From positions 17,698-81,697 of the forward strand of contig NZ_BMSF01000024.1 of the NCBI RefSeq assembly GCF_014649015.1: DNA of 64,000 bases, written 5' to 3'. The notes beneath the pieces are model-generated. The model searched no databases, was not told where the DNA came from, and saw nothing but the letters and a program-made list of their open reading frames with translations. Positions 33,261 through 43,000 of this stretch are shown here, one piece after another (position 1 is the stretch's first letter; each line of letters starts with the position of its first letter). The stretch comes from Streptomyces narbonensis. Its GTDB lineage: Bacteria; Actinomycetota; Actinomycetes; Streptomycetales; Streptomycetaceae. Made by a program: the position numbers and the translations under genes.

Positions 33261-35345
33261 ATGACCGATGACGACCGGCTTACGCGCAGTGGCGAGATCG
33301 GGCCCGCCGAGCGGCTCGCCATGAACCGGACCGGCAGCTTCGACTGGGATCTCGACACGGGCACCATCGATGTCGACGAGTCCGGGCTGCTGGTCTTCGG
33401 GCTGACCCAGGACGCCTACGACGGAAGCCCGGCGACGCTGGTCGCGCGCCTGGCACCCGAGGAGCGGACCCGACTCAAGGGCATCGTCCGCGAGGCGGTG
33501 AAGGGCGGCTCGGTGTCGTACAACGCGCATTTCCCGATCCCGCAGGCCGAGGGCGCACCCCACTGGACGCACGTGCAGGCGCGGATCCTGCGCAAGCCGG
33601 ACGGACGGGCCCAGCGGATCGTCGGGGTCGTGCGGGACACGACCGCCGAGGTCTCGCACACCGCTTTCGTGCTGGAGCTGGAGAAGCGGCGCGAGGTGCA
33701 GACGAGCATCGTCGAGCGGACGACGAACGCGCTGTCGCGCGCGGTGACGGTGGACGACGTGACCGCCGCCCTGACCGGTCCCGGCGGGCTCGCCCGGCTC
33801 GGCGCGGAGGGCCTGGCGCTCGGGCTCGTCGAGAACGGCTCGCTCAACGTGATCGCGCTCAGCGGCGAATCCCTCGACGCCCTGAACGACTTCCGCACGC
33901 GGCGGCTCGACCGGGGGCTTCCGCTGGCCGAGGCGGTGCTGAGCGGCCGGCCGCGGTTCGTCTCGTCCTTCCAGTCGCTCGGGCGGGACTTCCCCGAGCT
34001 GGCGCCGTACCTGCCCCGGCTCCGGTTCAAGTCCGCCTGCTACCTGCCCCTGGTGGCGCAGGCCCGCTCGCTCGGCGGCATGGCGCTGTTCTACCGGGGC
34101 CGTTCGGCCTTCAACCCCGACGAGCGGAACCTCGCGCTCGGTCTCGCGGCGATCGTCGCCCAGTCGCTCCAGCGGGCGATCCTCTTCGACGAGGAGCGGG
34201 AGCTCGCGACGGGGCTCCAGGCGACGATGCTGCCGCGCCGGATCCCGGAGATCACCGGTGGCGAGATCGCCGTGCGCTATCACGCGGCGTGGAGCGGACG
34301 GCAGGTCGGCGGCGACTGGTACGACGTGATCTCGCTGCCCCGCGGCCGGGTCGGCATCGTCGTCGGCGACGTGCAGGGCCACGACACGCACGCCGCCGCC
34401 ATCATGGGGCAGTTGCGGATCGCGCTGCGGGCGTACGCGGGTGAGGGGCACGCCCCGTCGACCGTGCTGGCCCGCGCCTCCCGCTTCCTCGCCGAGCTGG
34501 ACACCAACCGCTTCGCCACCTGCACGTACGCGCAGGTGGATCTGGGGAGCGGCACGCTGCGCGCGGTACGGGCCGGGCATCTCGGACCGCTCATCCGGCA
34601 CACCGACGGCCGCGTCGGGCAGCCCAATCTGCGCGGCGGACTGCCGCTGGGGCTCGCCACCGTGTTCGGCGACGAGGAGTTCCCGGAGACCCGGCTCGAC
34701 CTGGTGCCCGGGGAGACGCTCGTGCTCTGCACGGACGGACTCGTCGAGCAGCCCGGCTCGGACATCGAGACCGGTCTCGACGTCCTTTCGGAAGCGATCA
34801 GCAGCGGTCCGCCACAGGCGGAGGCACTCGCCGACCACCTCTCCGAGCGGCTGTGGGAGCGATGGGGTTCCGGCGACGACGTCGCGCTCCTCGTGCTCCG
34901 GCGCAGCCCGGACCCCGGCACGCCCCGGGCGCCACGGATCCACCAGTACATCCACCAGGCCGACCCGCAGGGGCTCTCGGACGCACGGGCGGCCGTGGGG
35001 CAGGCCCTGCGCGACTGGGGTCTGCCGGAACTGGCCGACGACGCCGAGCTGTTGACGGGCGAGCTGCTCGTCAACGTCCTGCTGCACACCGAGGGCGGCG
35101 CGGTGCTCACCCTGGAGGTGCTGCCGGAGCCGGTGCGGCGGGTACGGCTCTCGGTGCAGGACCGGTCGAGCGCCTGGCCCCGACGGCGTACCCCTGGTGA
35201 GGCCGCCACGTCGGGGCGGGGACTGCTCCTGCTCGACGCGCTCGCGTCCCGGTGGGGCGTCGAGCCCCGTGGCGAGGGCAAGGCGGTGTGGTGCGAGATC
35301 GAGCCGGCTCCGCTCGTCGCGGGCGCCGGACCGGGCGGCGGGTGA
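33261..35345 (+). CDS. PAS-GAF-SpoIIE phosphatase with C-terminal HATPase domain
   Basis: A 694-aa signalling protein. A PAS-like domain covers ~20-130 (SFDWDLDTGTIDVDESGLLV then FGLTQDAY). A GAF domain follows (~145-300, ending NLALGLAAIVAQSLQRAILF). The PP2C/SpoIIE phosphatase domain (~325-550) has WSGRQVGGDWYDVISLPRGR, VGIVVGDVQGHDTHAAAIMG and LCTDGLVEQPG, with the metal-binding Asp residues in place. The last ~125 residues are an anti-sigma-type HATPase (SARAAVGQALRDWGLPELA style helix, SGRGLLLLDALASRWGV). Such fusions dephosphorylate anti-anti-sigma factors in partner-switching. ATG 33261 follows a G-rich site. Confidence 0.9.
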   Translation: MTDDDRLTRSGEIGPAERLAMNRTGSFDWDLDTGTIDVDESGLLVFGLTQDAYDGSPATLVARLAPEERTRLKGIVREAVKGGSVSYNAHFPIPQAEGAPHWTHVQARILRKPDGRAQRIVGVVRDTTAEVSHTAFVLELEKRREVQTSIVERTTNALSRAVTVDDVTAALTGPGGLARLGAEGLALGLVENGSLNVIALSGESLDALNDFRTRRLDRGLPLAEAVLSGRPRFVSSFQSLGRDFPELAPYLPRLRFKSACYLPLVAQARSLGGMALFYRGRSAFNPDERNLALGLAAIVAQSLQRAILFDEERELATGLQATMLPRRIPEITGGEIAVRYHAAWSGRQVGGDWYDVISLPRGRVGIVVGDVQGHDTHAAAIMGQLRIALRAYAGEGHAPSTVLARASRFLAELDTNRFATCTYAQVDLGSGTLRAVRAGHLGPLIRHTDGRVGQPNLRGGLPLGLATVFGDEEFPETRLDLVPGETLVLCTDGLVEQPGSDIETGLDVLSEAISSGPPQAEALADHLSERLWERWGSGDDVALLVLRRSPDPGTPRAPRIHQYIHQADPQGLSDARAAVGQALRDWGLPELADDAELLTGELLVNVLLHTEGGAVLTLEVLPEPVRRVRLSVQDRSSAWPRRRTPGEAATSGRGLLLLDALASRWGVEPRGEGKAVWCEIEPAPLVAGAGPGGG

Positions 35346-35354
35346 GGAGGCACC

Positions 35355-36380
35355 GTGGACCCCGTGGCCGCGCTGAACCGGATCGCGTTCCTGCTGGAGC
35401 GCGCCCAGGCGCCTGGCTATCGGGCGCGGGCGTTCCGCACGGCCGCGGCCGCCCTCGGCGGCCTGCCGGAGGGCGAGGCGGACCGGCGCGCGACGGCGGG
35501 CACCCTGGAGTCCGTGAAAGGGATCGGGCCGAAGACGGCGGCGGTGGTGCGCGAGGCGCTCGACGGCCGGGTCCCCGAGTACCTGGCGGTCCTGGAGGCG
35601 GAGCTGGAGGAGTCCCTTCGGTCCGACGGCCCCGCGAGCGGGGGCGAGGCGCTGCGGGCGGCGCTGCGGGGAGACTGCCACCTCCACTCGGACTGGTCCG
35701 ACGGCGGCGCCACGATCGAGGACATGGGCCGGACGGCGGCGGCTCTCGGCCACGACTGGGCGGTGCTCACCGACCATTCGCCCCGGCTCACGGTGGCGCG
35801 CGGCCTGTCGGCGGAGCGGCTGCGGGAGCAACTGGACGTGGTGGCCCGGCTGAACGAGGAGTGGGCGCCCTTCCGGATGCTCACCGGGATCGAGTGCGAC
35901 ATTCTGGACGACGGTTCGCTCGACCAGGAGCCGGAGCTGCTCGACCGTCTGGACCTGGTGGTCGGTTCGGTCCACTCGAAGCTCCGGATGGACGCGAAGG
36001 CGATGACCCGCCGTCTCGAACGGGCCGTCCGCAACCCGCTGATGGACGTCCTCGGGCACTGCACGGGCCGTCTGGTGGCGGGAGGGCGGCTGCGGCCGGA
36101 GTCGGAGTTCGACGCGGAGCGGGTGTTCGCCGCCTGCGCCGAGTCGGACACGGCCGTCGAGATCAACAGCCGTCCGGAGCGGCTCGATCCGCCGCGGCGG
36201 CTGCTGCGGCTCGCGGTGGCGGCGGGGGCGTACTTCGCGGTGGACACGGACGCCCACGCGCCCGGCCAGCTGGAGTGGCAGATCCTCGGCTGCGCGCGGG
36301 CCGAGGAGTGCGAGGTACCGGAGGAGCGGGTGATCAACACCTGGTCGGCGGACCGCCTTTCGCGGTGGACGCGGTCCTGA
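35355..36380 (+). CDS. PHP domain protein with N-terminal helix-hairpin-helix
   Basis: A 341-aa protein. Residues ~1-95 resemble the DNA polymerase X-type HhH region (VAALNRIAFLLERAQAPGYR, then VKGIGPKTAAVV). The PHP metal-dependent phosphoesterase domain starts at DCHLHSDWSDGG (~111) and contains VLTDHSPRL, GIECDILDDGS, DVLGHCTGRL and DTDAHAPGQL, so the trinuclear-metal ligands look complete. There is no polymerase domain, so it resembles the PolX C-terminal half as a stand-alone hydrolase. GTG 35355 has GAGGAG upstream. It lies 9 bp after the SpoIIE gene and is probably cotranscribed. Confidence 0.85.
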   Translation: MDPVAALNRIAFLLERAQAPGYRARAFRTAAAALGGLPEGEADRRATAGTLESVKGIGPKTAAVVREALDGRVPEYLAVLEAELEESLRSDGPASGGEALRAALRGDCHLHSDWSDGGATIEDMGRTAAALGHDWAVLTDHSPRLTVARGLSAERLREQLDVVARLNEEWAPFRMLTGIECDILDDGSLDQEPELLDRLDLVVGSVHSKLRMDAKAMTRRLERAVRNPLMDVLGHCTGRLVAGGRLRPESEFDAERVFAACAESDTAVEINSRPERLDPPRRLLRLAVAAGAYFAVDTDAHAPGQLEWQILGCARAEECEVPEERVINTWSADRLSRWTRS

Positions 36381-36389
36381 GCGGCGACG

Positions 36390-37787
36390 TCAGGCGCGCT
36401 GCCAGACCGTCGTCGCGTTGCAGAACTCGCGGATGCCGTGGCCGGAGAGCTCGCGACCGTATCCGGAGCGCTTGATCCCGCCGAAGGGCAGGGCGGGGTG
36501 CGAGGCCGTCATGCCGTTGACGAAGACGCCGCCGGCCTCCAGGTCGCGGACGAAGAAGGCGATGTCTTCGGCGGACCGGGTCCAGACGTTGGAACTGAGC
36601 CCGAACGGGGAGTCGTTGGCGACGGCCACGGCCTCCTCGATGTCGCGGACCGGGTAGACGGTGGCGACCGGCCCGAAGGCCTCCTCCTGGTGGATCCGCA
36701 TCTCCGGGGTGATGCCGACGAGCACGGTGGGCCGGTAGTACCAGCCGTCGGCGAGCGCCGGGTCCTCGGGACGCCGGCCGCCGCACAGGGCGGTGGCCCC
36801 GCGTCGTACGGCGTCGTCGACGAGCTCCTCCAGGTCGGTCCTGCCCTGTTCGGTGGCGAGGGGGCCGATGTCGGTGGACTCGTCGAGGGGGTCGCCGACG
36901 GTGAGGGCGTTCATGGCGGCCGTGAAGCGCTCGGAGAAGTCGTCGTACACGTTCTGGTGGACGATGAACCGCTTGGCGGCGATGCAGGACTGCCCGTTGT
37001 TCTGGACGCGCGCGGTGACGGCCGTCTTCACGGCCGCGACGATGTCCGCGGAGGGCATGACGACGAACGGGTCGCTGCCGCCGAGTTCCAGGACGGTCTT
37101 CTTCACCTCGTCCCCCGCGACGGCGGCCACGGCCCGGCCGGCGGGTTCGCTGCCGGTGAGGGTGGCGGCGACGACCCTGGGGTCCCGCAGGACGCGCTCG
37201 ACGTCGCCCGAGCCGATGAGGAGGGTCTGGAAACAGCCCTCGGGGAATCCGGAGCGCCGGAAGAGGTCGCCCAGGTACAGCGCGGTCTGCGGCACGTTGG
37301 AGGCGTGCTTCAGGAGGCCGGTGTTGCCCGCCATGAGCGCGGGCGCGGCGAAGCGGATCACCTGCCAGAGCGGGAAGTTCCACGGCATGACGGCGAGGAT
37401 GGGGCCGAGGGGCCGGTAGTGCACGCGGGCCGTGTCCGCGCCGGAGTCCTGGACGTCGCTCTCCGCCGGGTGCTCGTCGGCGAGGAGTTGCTCGGCGTTG
37501 CGGGCGTACCAGCGCATGGCCTTGGCGCACTTGCCGGCCTCCGCGCGGGAGGCGGCGATCGGTTTGCCCATCTCGACGGTCATGGTGCGCGCGATGTCGT
37601 CGGTGTCCTCGTCGAGGAGCGTGGCCGCGGCACGCAGGAGGCGGGCGCGCTCGGCGAAGGAGGTGGTGCGGTACTGGCGGTACGCCTCGTGCGCGGCGGC
37701 GATGCGCCGCTCGACCTCCTCGGGCCCGTGGGCCTCGTAGGTACGCAGCGTCGCGCCCGTCGCGGGGTTCACCGTGGCGATGCCCAT
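36390..37787 (-). CDS. Succinate-semialdehyde dehydrogenase family (NAD(P)+)
   Basis: A 465-aa aldehyde dehydrogenase. It has the N-terminal MPWNFPLWQVIRFAAPALMA motif, the active-site Glu in ELGGSDPFVV, and the catalytic Cys in NNGQSCIAAKRFIVH (~residue 262). ALPFGGIKRSGYGRELSGHG completes the family pattern, and the GQSCIAAKR form is typical of GabD. It oxidises succinate semialdehyde to succinate, the last step of GABA breakdown, although related semialdehydes are possible. ATG 37787 follows AGGAGGAGAG. No GABA aminotransferase adjoins it. Divergent from the aldolase-like gene. Confidence 0.88.
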   Translation of the reverse strand: MGIATVNPATGATLRTYEAHGPEEVERRIAAAHEAYRQYRTTSFAERARLLRAAATLLDEDTDDIARTMTVEMGKPIAASRAEAGKCAKAMRWYARNAEQLLADEHPAESDVQDSGADTARVHYRPLGPILAVMPWNFPLWQVIRFAAPALMAGNTGLLKHASNVPQTALYLGDLFRRSGFPEGCFQTLLIGSGDVERVLRDPRVVAATLTGSEPAGRAVAAVAGDEVKKTVLELGGSDPFVVMPSADIVAAVKTAVTARVQNNGQSCIAAKRFIVHQNVYDDFSERFTAAMNALTVGDPLDESTDIGPLATEQGRTDLEELVDDAVRRGATALCGGRRPEDPALADGWYYRPTVLVGITPEMRIHQEEAFGPVATVYPVRDIEEAVAVANDSPFGLSSNVWTRSAEDIAFFVRDLEAGGVFVNGMTASHPALPFGGIKRSGYGRELSGHGIREFCNATTVWQRA

Positions 37788-37949
37788 GACGTCTCTCCTC
37801 CTGCCGTCTACCCCCACCGGCAACCTCCCGCGCCGGGGGCGGCTGCGCAACAGGGGCGGGGCGGTGGGGTGACACGATCCATTGTCGTATCGGATGCATC
37901 TCTGTATCTTTTGGCGCGCCGTGCCCCACCCGCTCACCGAGGAGCCGCC

Positions 37950-38756
37950 ATGAGCACCGTGCCGCCCGTTCTCGCCGCCGCCGTCGGGCCGCTGCCCGAC
38001 GGGGTCGTGCTGCCGCTGCCGCCCACCTTCGACACCGTCGAGGAGGAGCGCCGGTACCGCAAGGAGCAGCTCGCCGCCGGATTCCGGATCTTCGGCCGGT
38101 TCGGGTTCTCCGAAGGGGTCGCCGGGCACATCACCGTCCGCGACCCCGGCGACCCGAACGCCTTCTGGGTCAACCCGTTCGGCATGAGCTTCAGCCAGAT
38201 CAAGGCCTCCGACCTGATCCTGGTCGACCACGAGGGGACCGTCCTCGAAGGGCGCAGTCCCGTGAACCGGGCCGCGTTCGTCATCCACTCGCGCGTCCAC
38301 GCCGCCCGGCCCGACGCCGTCGCCGCCGCGCACTCGCACTCCCTGCACGGCAAGGCGTTCTCCAGCCTCGGCATCCCGCTGGATCCGATCACCCAGGACG
38401 CGTGCGCCTTCTTCGAGGACCACGGGATCTACGACGACTACCGGGGTGTGGTCAACGAGACCGAGGAGGGTGAGCGGGTCGCGAAGGCCCTGGGCGAGCA
38501 CAAGGCCGTCATCCTCAAGAACCACGGGCTCCTCACCGTCGGCCACTCCGTCGCCGAGGCCGTGTGGTGGTTCGTCACGATGGAGCGGTCCTGCCAGGCA
38601 CAGCTCCTCGCGATGGCGGCGGGCACCCCGCAGTCGATCGACCGCGAGACGGCGCTCCTCACCCGGGGCCAGATAGGCAGCCACCTCGCGGGCTGGTTCC
38701 AGGCGCGCCCGCTGTGGGATCAGATCACCGCGTCCGACCCGGACCTGTTCGGCTGA
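37950..38756 (+). CDS. Class II aldolase/adducin family protein
   Basis: A 268-aa zinc-type aldolase/adducin fold protein. The family marks are GRFGFSEGVAGHITVRDPGD (residues ~50-69), the zinc ligands HSHS in AAAHSHSLHGKAF, and the third His in VILKNHGLLTVG. The family contains fuculose-1-phosphate and ribulose-5-phosphate aldolases and epimerases; this longer branch (often called short-chain or hypothetical adducin-like in bacteria) has no assigned substrate. ATG 37950 has GAGGAG upstream. The final 37 bp overlap the convergent TetR gene. The gap to the dehydrogenase holds an AT-rich promoter patch around 37880-37915. Confidence 0.85.
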   Translation: MSTVPPVLAAAVGPLPDGVVLPLPPTFDTVEEERRYRKEQLAAGFRIFGRFGFSEGVAGHITVRDPGDPNAFWVNPFGMSFSQIKASDLILVDHEGTVLEGRSPVNRAAFVIHSRVHAARPDAVAAAHSHSLHGKAFSSLGIPLDPITQDACAFFEDHGIYDDYRGVVNETEEGERVAKALGEHKAVILKNHGLLTVGHSVAEAVWWFVTMERSCQAQLLAMAAGTPQSIDRETALLTRGQIGSHLAGWFQARPLWDQITASDPDLFG

Positions 38757-39376
38757 CCTTCGGGAGCGGCGAGTTCCCGGGTCGACACCTCCAGGAGCGG
38801 AGCGAGGAACTCGCGCTCCAGACTGCCGGGCGGCAGCGCCGCCGGTTCTACGTAGCTCTGCGCGAGTCCACCCTCGCGCAGGGCGACGATCAGCCGGGCG
38901 AACCGGTCCGCGTCCACGGTCAGCTCGCGCCCCGCCCGGCGCAGGACGAGCGTGAGGCCGCGGGCGATCTCGGCGCGCAGCCGCTCGTCGTGGCGGGCGA
39001 GCACCCAGGCGGCCTGCCGGTCGCGGATGGCGTGCAGCGTGAACTCGGTGGTCACCAGGTACCAGTCCCGCTCGTCCGGCTCGATCCGGGCGGCGAGCTC
39101 GGCCAGCCGCGTCAGCGTGAACTCCTCGGCGGTCAGCGCGTCGATCGCGTCGGCGAGCCGCCGCACGGTCCGGTCGCTGTGCTCGTCGAAGAGCGCGAGG
39201 AAGAGCTCCTCCTTGCTGGCGAAGTTCGAGTAGTACGCGCCCCGCGTATAGCCCGCGCGTTCGCAGACCTGCTCGATCGTCGTCGCATGGAAACCGTGCT
39301 CGGCGAAGGCCTCCAGGGCGGCCTTCAGCAGCGCCGCGCGCGTGCGGGGCCGTCGCCTGGTGACACCTTTCGGCAC
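38720..39376 (-). CDS. TetR/AcrR family transcriptional regulator
   Basis: A 218-aa repressor. The N-terminal HTH is TIEQVCERAGYTRGAYYSNF (residues ~33-52), followed by ASKEELFLALFDEH, the consensus end of the TetR DNA-binding domain. The C-terminal half is a helical ligand domain (ELAARIEPDERDWYLVTTEF). GTG 39376 is preceded by AAGGAGG, so the start is good. Its 3' end overlaps the aldolase gene by 37 bp, tail to tail. A likely target is the neighbouring aldolase/dehydrogenase pair, but no site was identified. Confidence 0.85.
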   Translation of the reverse strand: MPKGVTRRRPRTRAALLKAALEAFAEHGFHATTIEQVCERAGYTRGAYYSNFASKEELFLALFDEHSDRTVRRLADAIDALTAEEFTLTRLAELAARIEPDERDWYLVTTEFTLHAIRDRQAAWVLARHDERLRAEIARGLTLVLRRAGRELTVDADRFARLIVALREGGLAQSYVEPAALPPGSLEREFLAPLLEVSTRELAAPEGQPNRSGSDAVI

Positions 39377-39466
39377 GGGTGGGCCTCCTTCGTCGGGCGC
39401 CGTGTCCGGCGGCGGAAGCGCCCACCCTACCGGCGCTCATCCCGGGCAGGGATCAGCGCCGACGGT

Positions 39467-39472
39467 TAGGAT
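39467..39472 (+). promoter_or_regulatory. -10 box for a leaderless FHA-ABC transcript
   Basis: TAGGAT ends seven bases before the ATG at 39479, so the expected transcription start is the A of the ATG. There is no ribosome site before the start. The -35 region is not clear. Confidence 0.5.
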
Positions 39473-39478
39473 TCACGC

Positions 39479-42259
39479 ATGGGAGAGCGGCCCGTCGCAC
39501 CCGCCGCGCCCGCTCTGGTCCTCGAGATCGACGGGGACGCGACGCTCATGAACCCGGGTCGCGTCTATCGCATCGGGCGCGACCCCACCAGCGACGTCGT
39601 GCTCTCGGACGCCCGGGCGTCCTGGCACCACGCACTGCTCCGCGCCGTCGGCGGCCACTGGGACCTGACGGACGAGGGCAGCACGAACGGCACCTTCACG
39701 AACGGACTGCGGGTGGTCGGGGCCCGGGAGGTCGGCCCCGGGACGGTCGTGCGTTTCGGGCATCCGGAGGACGGCCCGCGTGCGGTGCTCTCGACCGCGC
39801 CCCGGGCCCGCCCGCCAGCGCCCCCGCCGCCGAGCCAGGAGGCGTCGGGCCAAGGAGGGTCGAGCCAGGAGCCGCCGGTCCCGACACCGCCGCCCCAGGT
39901 GCCGCCCGTTCCGACGCGGCCCGTCCCGGAGCCGCCTCCCCCCGCACCCCCGCTCCACGAGCCGCCGGTCCCGCGGCCCGTCCCGGAACCGCCGACCGCG
40001 GAGCCCCCCGCGTCCCCCGGGCCCGCCGAGCCCGCACAGCCGGTGCCGGCGGCGCAGCTCCCCGTATCCCCCGCCCCCTCCTCCCCCGGACCGCCGTCCG
40101 CCTCCGCGCCGGCGGCCGACCCGGCACCGCCGCTCCCCGAGCCCTCCGCCGCCGCGCTGCTCCGGCCGCCCTCCGTCTCGCACCCCGCCGCCACGGGCAC
40201 CTTCCGGGCGCCGACGTCCGTGCGGCCCCTGCCCGCCCACAGCATCCGGATCGGCCGGGCACCCGACAACGACGTCGTCGTCGCCGACCTCGTCGTCTCC
40301 CGACGGCACGCCGAGCTGCGCGCCCGGCCCGACGGCACGTACTGGATCCACGACCTCGGCAGCCACAACGGCACCTTCCTCAACGGCCGCCGTGTCGTCG
40401 ACGCGCGCGTGACGCCGGACGACATCGTCGGCATCGGCCATTGCGCGTTCTGCCTGATCGGCGGGCAGCTCGTCGAGTTCACCGACGACGGCGAGATCTC
40501 CCTCGACGTCCAGGAGCTCGCCGTCACCGTCGACCACGGCCACAAGACCCTCCTGGACGCGGTGTCGTTCCCCGTGGGCGAGAAGAGCCTGCTCGCTGTC
40601 GTCGGACCGTCCGGTGCCGGGAAGTCGACGCTCCTGAACGCGCTGACCGGCCAGCGGCCCGCCGACCGGGGTACCGTGCTCTACGACGGCCGCGACCTGT
40701 ACCGGGACTACGCCGAGCTGCGACAGCGCATCGGGCTCGTCCCGCAGGACGACATCCTGCACCTCCAGCTCACCGTCCGCCGGGCCCTCGGCTACGCCGC
40801 CGAACTGCGCTTCCCGGAGGACACCGCACCCGCCGAACGGCGGGCCCGGGTCGACGAGGTGATCCGCGAGCTCGGTCTCGTGGAGCGGGCGGAGCAGCCG
40901 ATCCACAGCCTCTCCGGCGGACAGCGCAAGCGGGTGAGCGTCGCCCTCGAACTGCTCACCAAGCCCTCGCTGCTCTTCCTCGACGAGCCGACGTCCGGCC
41001 TCGACCCGGGGATGGACCGGTCCGTGATGCACATGCTGCGCGGGCTCGCGGACGACGGGCGCACGGTCGTCGTCGTCACGCACAGCGTGCTCAGCCTGGA
41101 CGTCTGCGACCGGCTCCTCGTCCTGGCCCCCGGCGGCCGGGTGGCCTACTACGGACCGCCCGCCGACACCCTCGGCTTCTTCGGCTACACACAGTGGCCG
41201 GAGGCCTTCGAGGCCTTCGAGAACGACCGGGACCGCGACTGGGCCGGGCAGTACCAGGCCTCCCGATTCCACCGTCGGTACGTCGCGGACGCGACGGCCC
41301 GACCGTTCCTGCCCACCGACGGCTCCCCCGACTCCGGTGGTTACGGCGCGGCAGGACAAGGACAGGGCGGACAGGGCGGACCGGCAGCAGGCCAGGCCGG
41401 GCAGGTAGCCCGGATGGCCCCGGAACTCGGCCCGCCGCCGAAGGCTCAGAGCTGGGGCTCCCAACTGCGGACCCTGGTCCGGCGGTACGCCGCCGCGCTC
41501 GCCGCCGACCGGACCTTCCTCGTGATCATGATCGCGCTGCCGTTCGTGATGGGCGCGATGGCCCGCGCGCTGTCCGAGGGCGGCTTCAACCCGGAGTCGG
41601 CCCTGAACGTCCTGCTCATCCTCTGTGTGGGCGGGGTCCTCACCGGCGCGGCGAACGCCGTGCGCGAGCTGGTCAAGGAACGCTCGATCTACCGCCGCGA
41701 GAGAGCCGTCGGCCTGTCCCGCTCGGCGTACCTCGCCTCCAAGGTGGTGGTCCTCGGCACGATCACCATCGTGCAGGCGGTGGTGCTCACCCTGGTGGCC
41801 CTGATCGGCGTCCCGCTGAACGTGCCCGGCGGCGACGGGGTCCTGCTGCCGCCGCTCGTCGAGATCACGCTCGCCGTCGCGTTCCTCTCCTTCACCGCGA
41901 TGATGCTCGGCCTCCTCGTGTCGGCCGTGGTCCGCAAGGAGGAGGTGACGATGCCTCTGCTCGTCCTCCTCGCCATCGTGCAGGTGGTCTTCTGCGGCGC
42001 GCTGCTCACCGTGCGCGGTACGCCGGTCCTGGAGCAGCTGGCCTGGCTGGTGCCCTCGCGGTGGGCGTTCGCCGCGATGGGCGCGACGATCGACATCGAG
42101 ACGCTCGCGCCGAGCGAGAAGACCGCCGATCCGCTGATGAACCACACCCCGGAGGCCTGGCTGTTCGACATGGGCATGCTGGTCGTGATCTGTCTCGCGC
42201 TCGGTGTGGTCGTGGCGCGGCTGCTGCGCCGCCACGAGCCCGTCGTGATGCGCAGGTAG
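39479..42259 (+). CDS. FHA-FHA-ABC exporter (ATPase fused to ABC-2 permease), Rv1747-like
   Basis: A 926-aa fusion. FHA1 (~15-100) has RIGRDPTSDVVLSD, RASWHHA and STNGTFTNG. A Pro-rich linker follows to ~245. FHA2 (~250-330) has RIGRAPDNDVVVAD, SRRHAEL and SHNGTFLNG. The ABC ATPase (~345-575) has Walker A GPSGAGKSTLLN, the Q-loop VPQDD, the signature LSGGQRKRVSVAL and Walker B LLFLDEPTSGLD. Six membrane segments of an ABC-2 permease occupy ~680-920. This order matches mycobacterial Rv1747, whose FHA domains bind phosphothreonines made by PknF. The start is leaderless. Two genes follow in the same operon, the last an STPK. Confidence 0.92.
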   Translation: MGERPVAPAAPALVLEIDGDATLMNPGRVYRIGRDPTSDVVLSDARASWHHALLRAVGGHWDLTDEGSTNGTFTNGLRVVGAREVGPGTVVRFGHPEDGPRAVLSTAPRARPPAPPPPSQEASGQGGSSQEPPVPTPPPQVPPVPTRPVPEPPPPAPPLHEPPVPRPVPEPPTAEPPASPGPAEPAQPVPAAQLPVSPAPSSPGPPSASAPAADPAPPLPEPSAAALLRPPSVSHPAATGTFRAPTSVRPLPAHSIRIGRAPDNDVVVADLVVSRRHAELRARPDGTYWIHDLGSHNGTFLNGRRVVDARVTPDDIVGIGHCAFCLIGGQLVEFTDDGEISLDVQELAVTVDHGHKTLLDAVSFPVGEKSLLAVVGPSGAGKSTLLNALTGQRPADRGTVLYDGRDLYRDYAELRQRIGLVPQDDILHLQLTVRRALGYAAELRFPEDTAPAERRARVDEVIRELGLVERAEQPIHSLSGGQRKRVSVALELLTKPSLLFLDEPTSGLDPGMDRSVMHMLRGLADDGRTVVVVTHSVLSLDVCDRLLVLAPGGRVAYYGPPADTLGFFGYTQWPEAFEAFENDRDRDWAGQYQASRFHRRYVADATARPFLPTDGSPDSGGYGAAGQGQGGQGGPAAGQAGQVARMAPELGPPPKAQSWGSQLRTLVRRYAAALAADRTFLVIMIALPFVMGAMARALSEGGFNPESALNVLLILCVGGVLTGAANAVRELVKERSIYRRERAVGLSRSAYLASKVVVLGTITIVQAVVLTLVALIGVPLNVPGGDGVLLPPLVEITLAVAFLSFTAMMLGLLVSAVVRKEEVTMPLLVLLAIVQVVFCGALLTVRGTPVLEQLAWLVPSRWAFAAMGATIDIETLAPSEKTADPLMNHTPEAWLFDMGMLVVICLALGVVVARLLRRHEPVVMRR

Positions 42260-42271
42260 GGAGACAGGACT

Positions 42272-43000
42272 GTGAGCTTCCCCGTACCCGACGGTGTGCC
42301 GGACTTCCGGCCCACCCACGTCGTGCCCCGCTCCGGTCTCCCCGCCTGGGAGGCCCCGGATCCGGGGCTGCCGACGGTGTCCCTCGACGCGTTCCTGCCG
42401 GTGCGGCTGACGGAGCGGGCCGGGGACTGGGGGCGGGTGCTGTGCTCGAACGGCTGGTCGGCCTGGGTCGACGCGCGGCTGCTCGTCACCGTCCCGGACG
42501 ATCCCCCGGCGGCCGGCCGGCCGCTCACGAGGACCGCCGATCCGCGCCCCCTCCTCGCCCGCGCCGAGGACTCGCTGGGCCGGTACCGGCGGGCGGCCGA
42601 GGCGCTGGGCGCGGGCAGCCTGGACGGCGAGGCCTTCCGGCTGCGGACCCGCGGACTGCGGGTGGGGATGGTCGTCGACGGCGAGTCGGTCTGGCTGTAC
42701 GACGCGGAGCACGAGCGCTGGGTGTTCTGCGACGGCCTCGGACTCAGTACGTACGCGGCGTCGGCGGCCCCGTCGGCCGCCGCACCGGCCCCCGGGTCCC
42801 CGAAGTCCCCCGGGTCCCCCGCGCCCGGGGCTGACGAGGACGCGGACTCCGCCGGGCCCGCGCCCGGTGACCAGGAGGCGGCCGGCTCCCCGGCGTACGA
42901 GCCGACGCAGGTGGTTCCCCAGGTCGACCCGGTGGCGGCGGCCGGGCCTCCGCCGACACAGCTCGTGAAGCGGCCGCCCGGACCGGCGGGTGAGGACTGA
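42272..43000 (+). CDS. Hypothetical protein with SH3-like N-terminus, in the FHA-ABC/STPK operon
   Basis: A 242-aa soluble protein. Residues ~30-75 (VSLDAFLPVRLTERAGDWGR, then SNGWSAWVDARLLV) read like a bacterial SH3 domain. A central conserved part (~85-165) includes YRRAAEALGAGSLDGEAFRL and VVDGESVWLYDAEHERWVFC, and a Pro/Ala-rich tail ends with TQVVP and TQLVKR, which look like possible phosphothreonine sites. The GTG start at 42272 lies 12 bp after the transporter stop, and its stop overlaps the ATG of the kinase gene by one base. I infer an adaptor between kinase and transporter; nothing proves it. Confidence 0.8.
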   Translation: MSFPVPDGVPDFRPTHVVPRSGLPAWEAPDPGLPTVSLDAFLPVRLTERAGDWGRVLCSNGWSAWVDARLLVTVPDDPPAAGRPLTRTADPRPLLARAEDSLGRYRRAAEALGAGSLDGEAFRLRTRGLRVGMVVDGESVWLYDAEHERWVFCDGLGLSTYAASAAPSAAAPAPGSPKSPGSPAPGADEDADSAGPAPGDQEAAGSPAYEPTQVVPQVDPVAAAGPPPTQLVKRPPGPAGED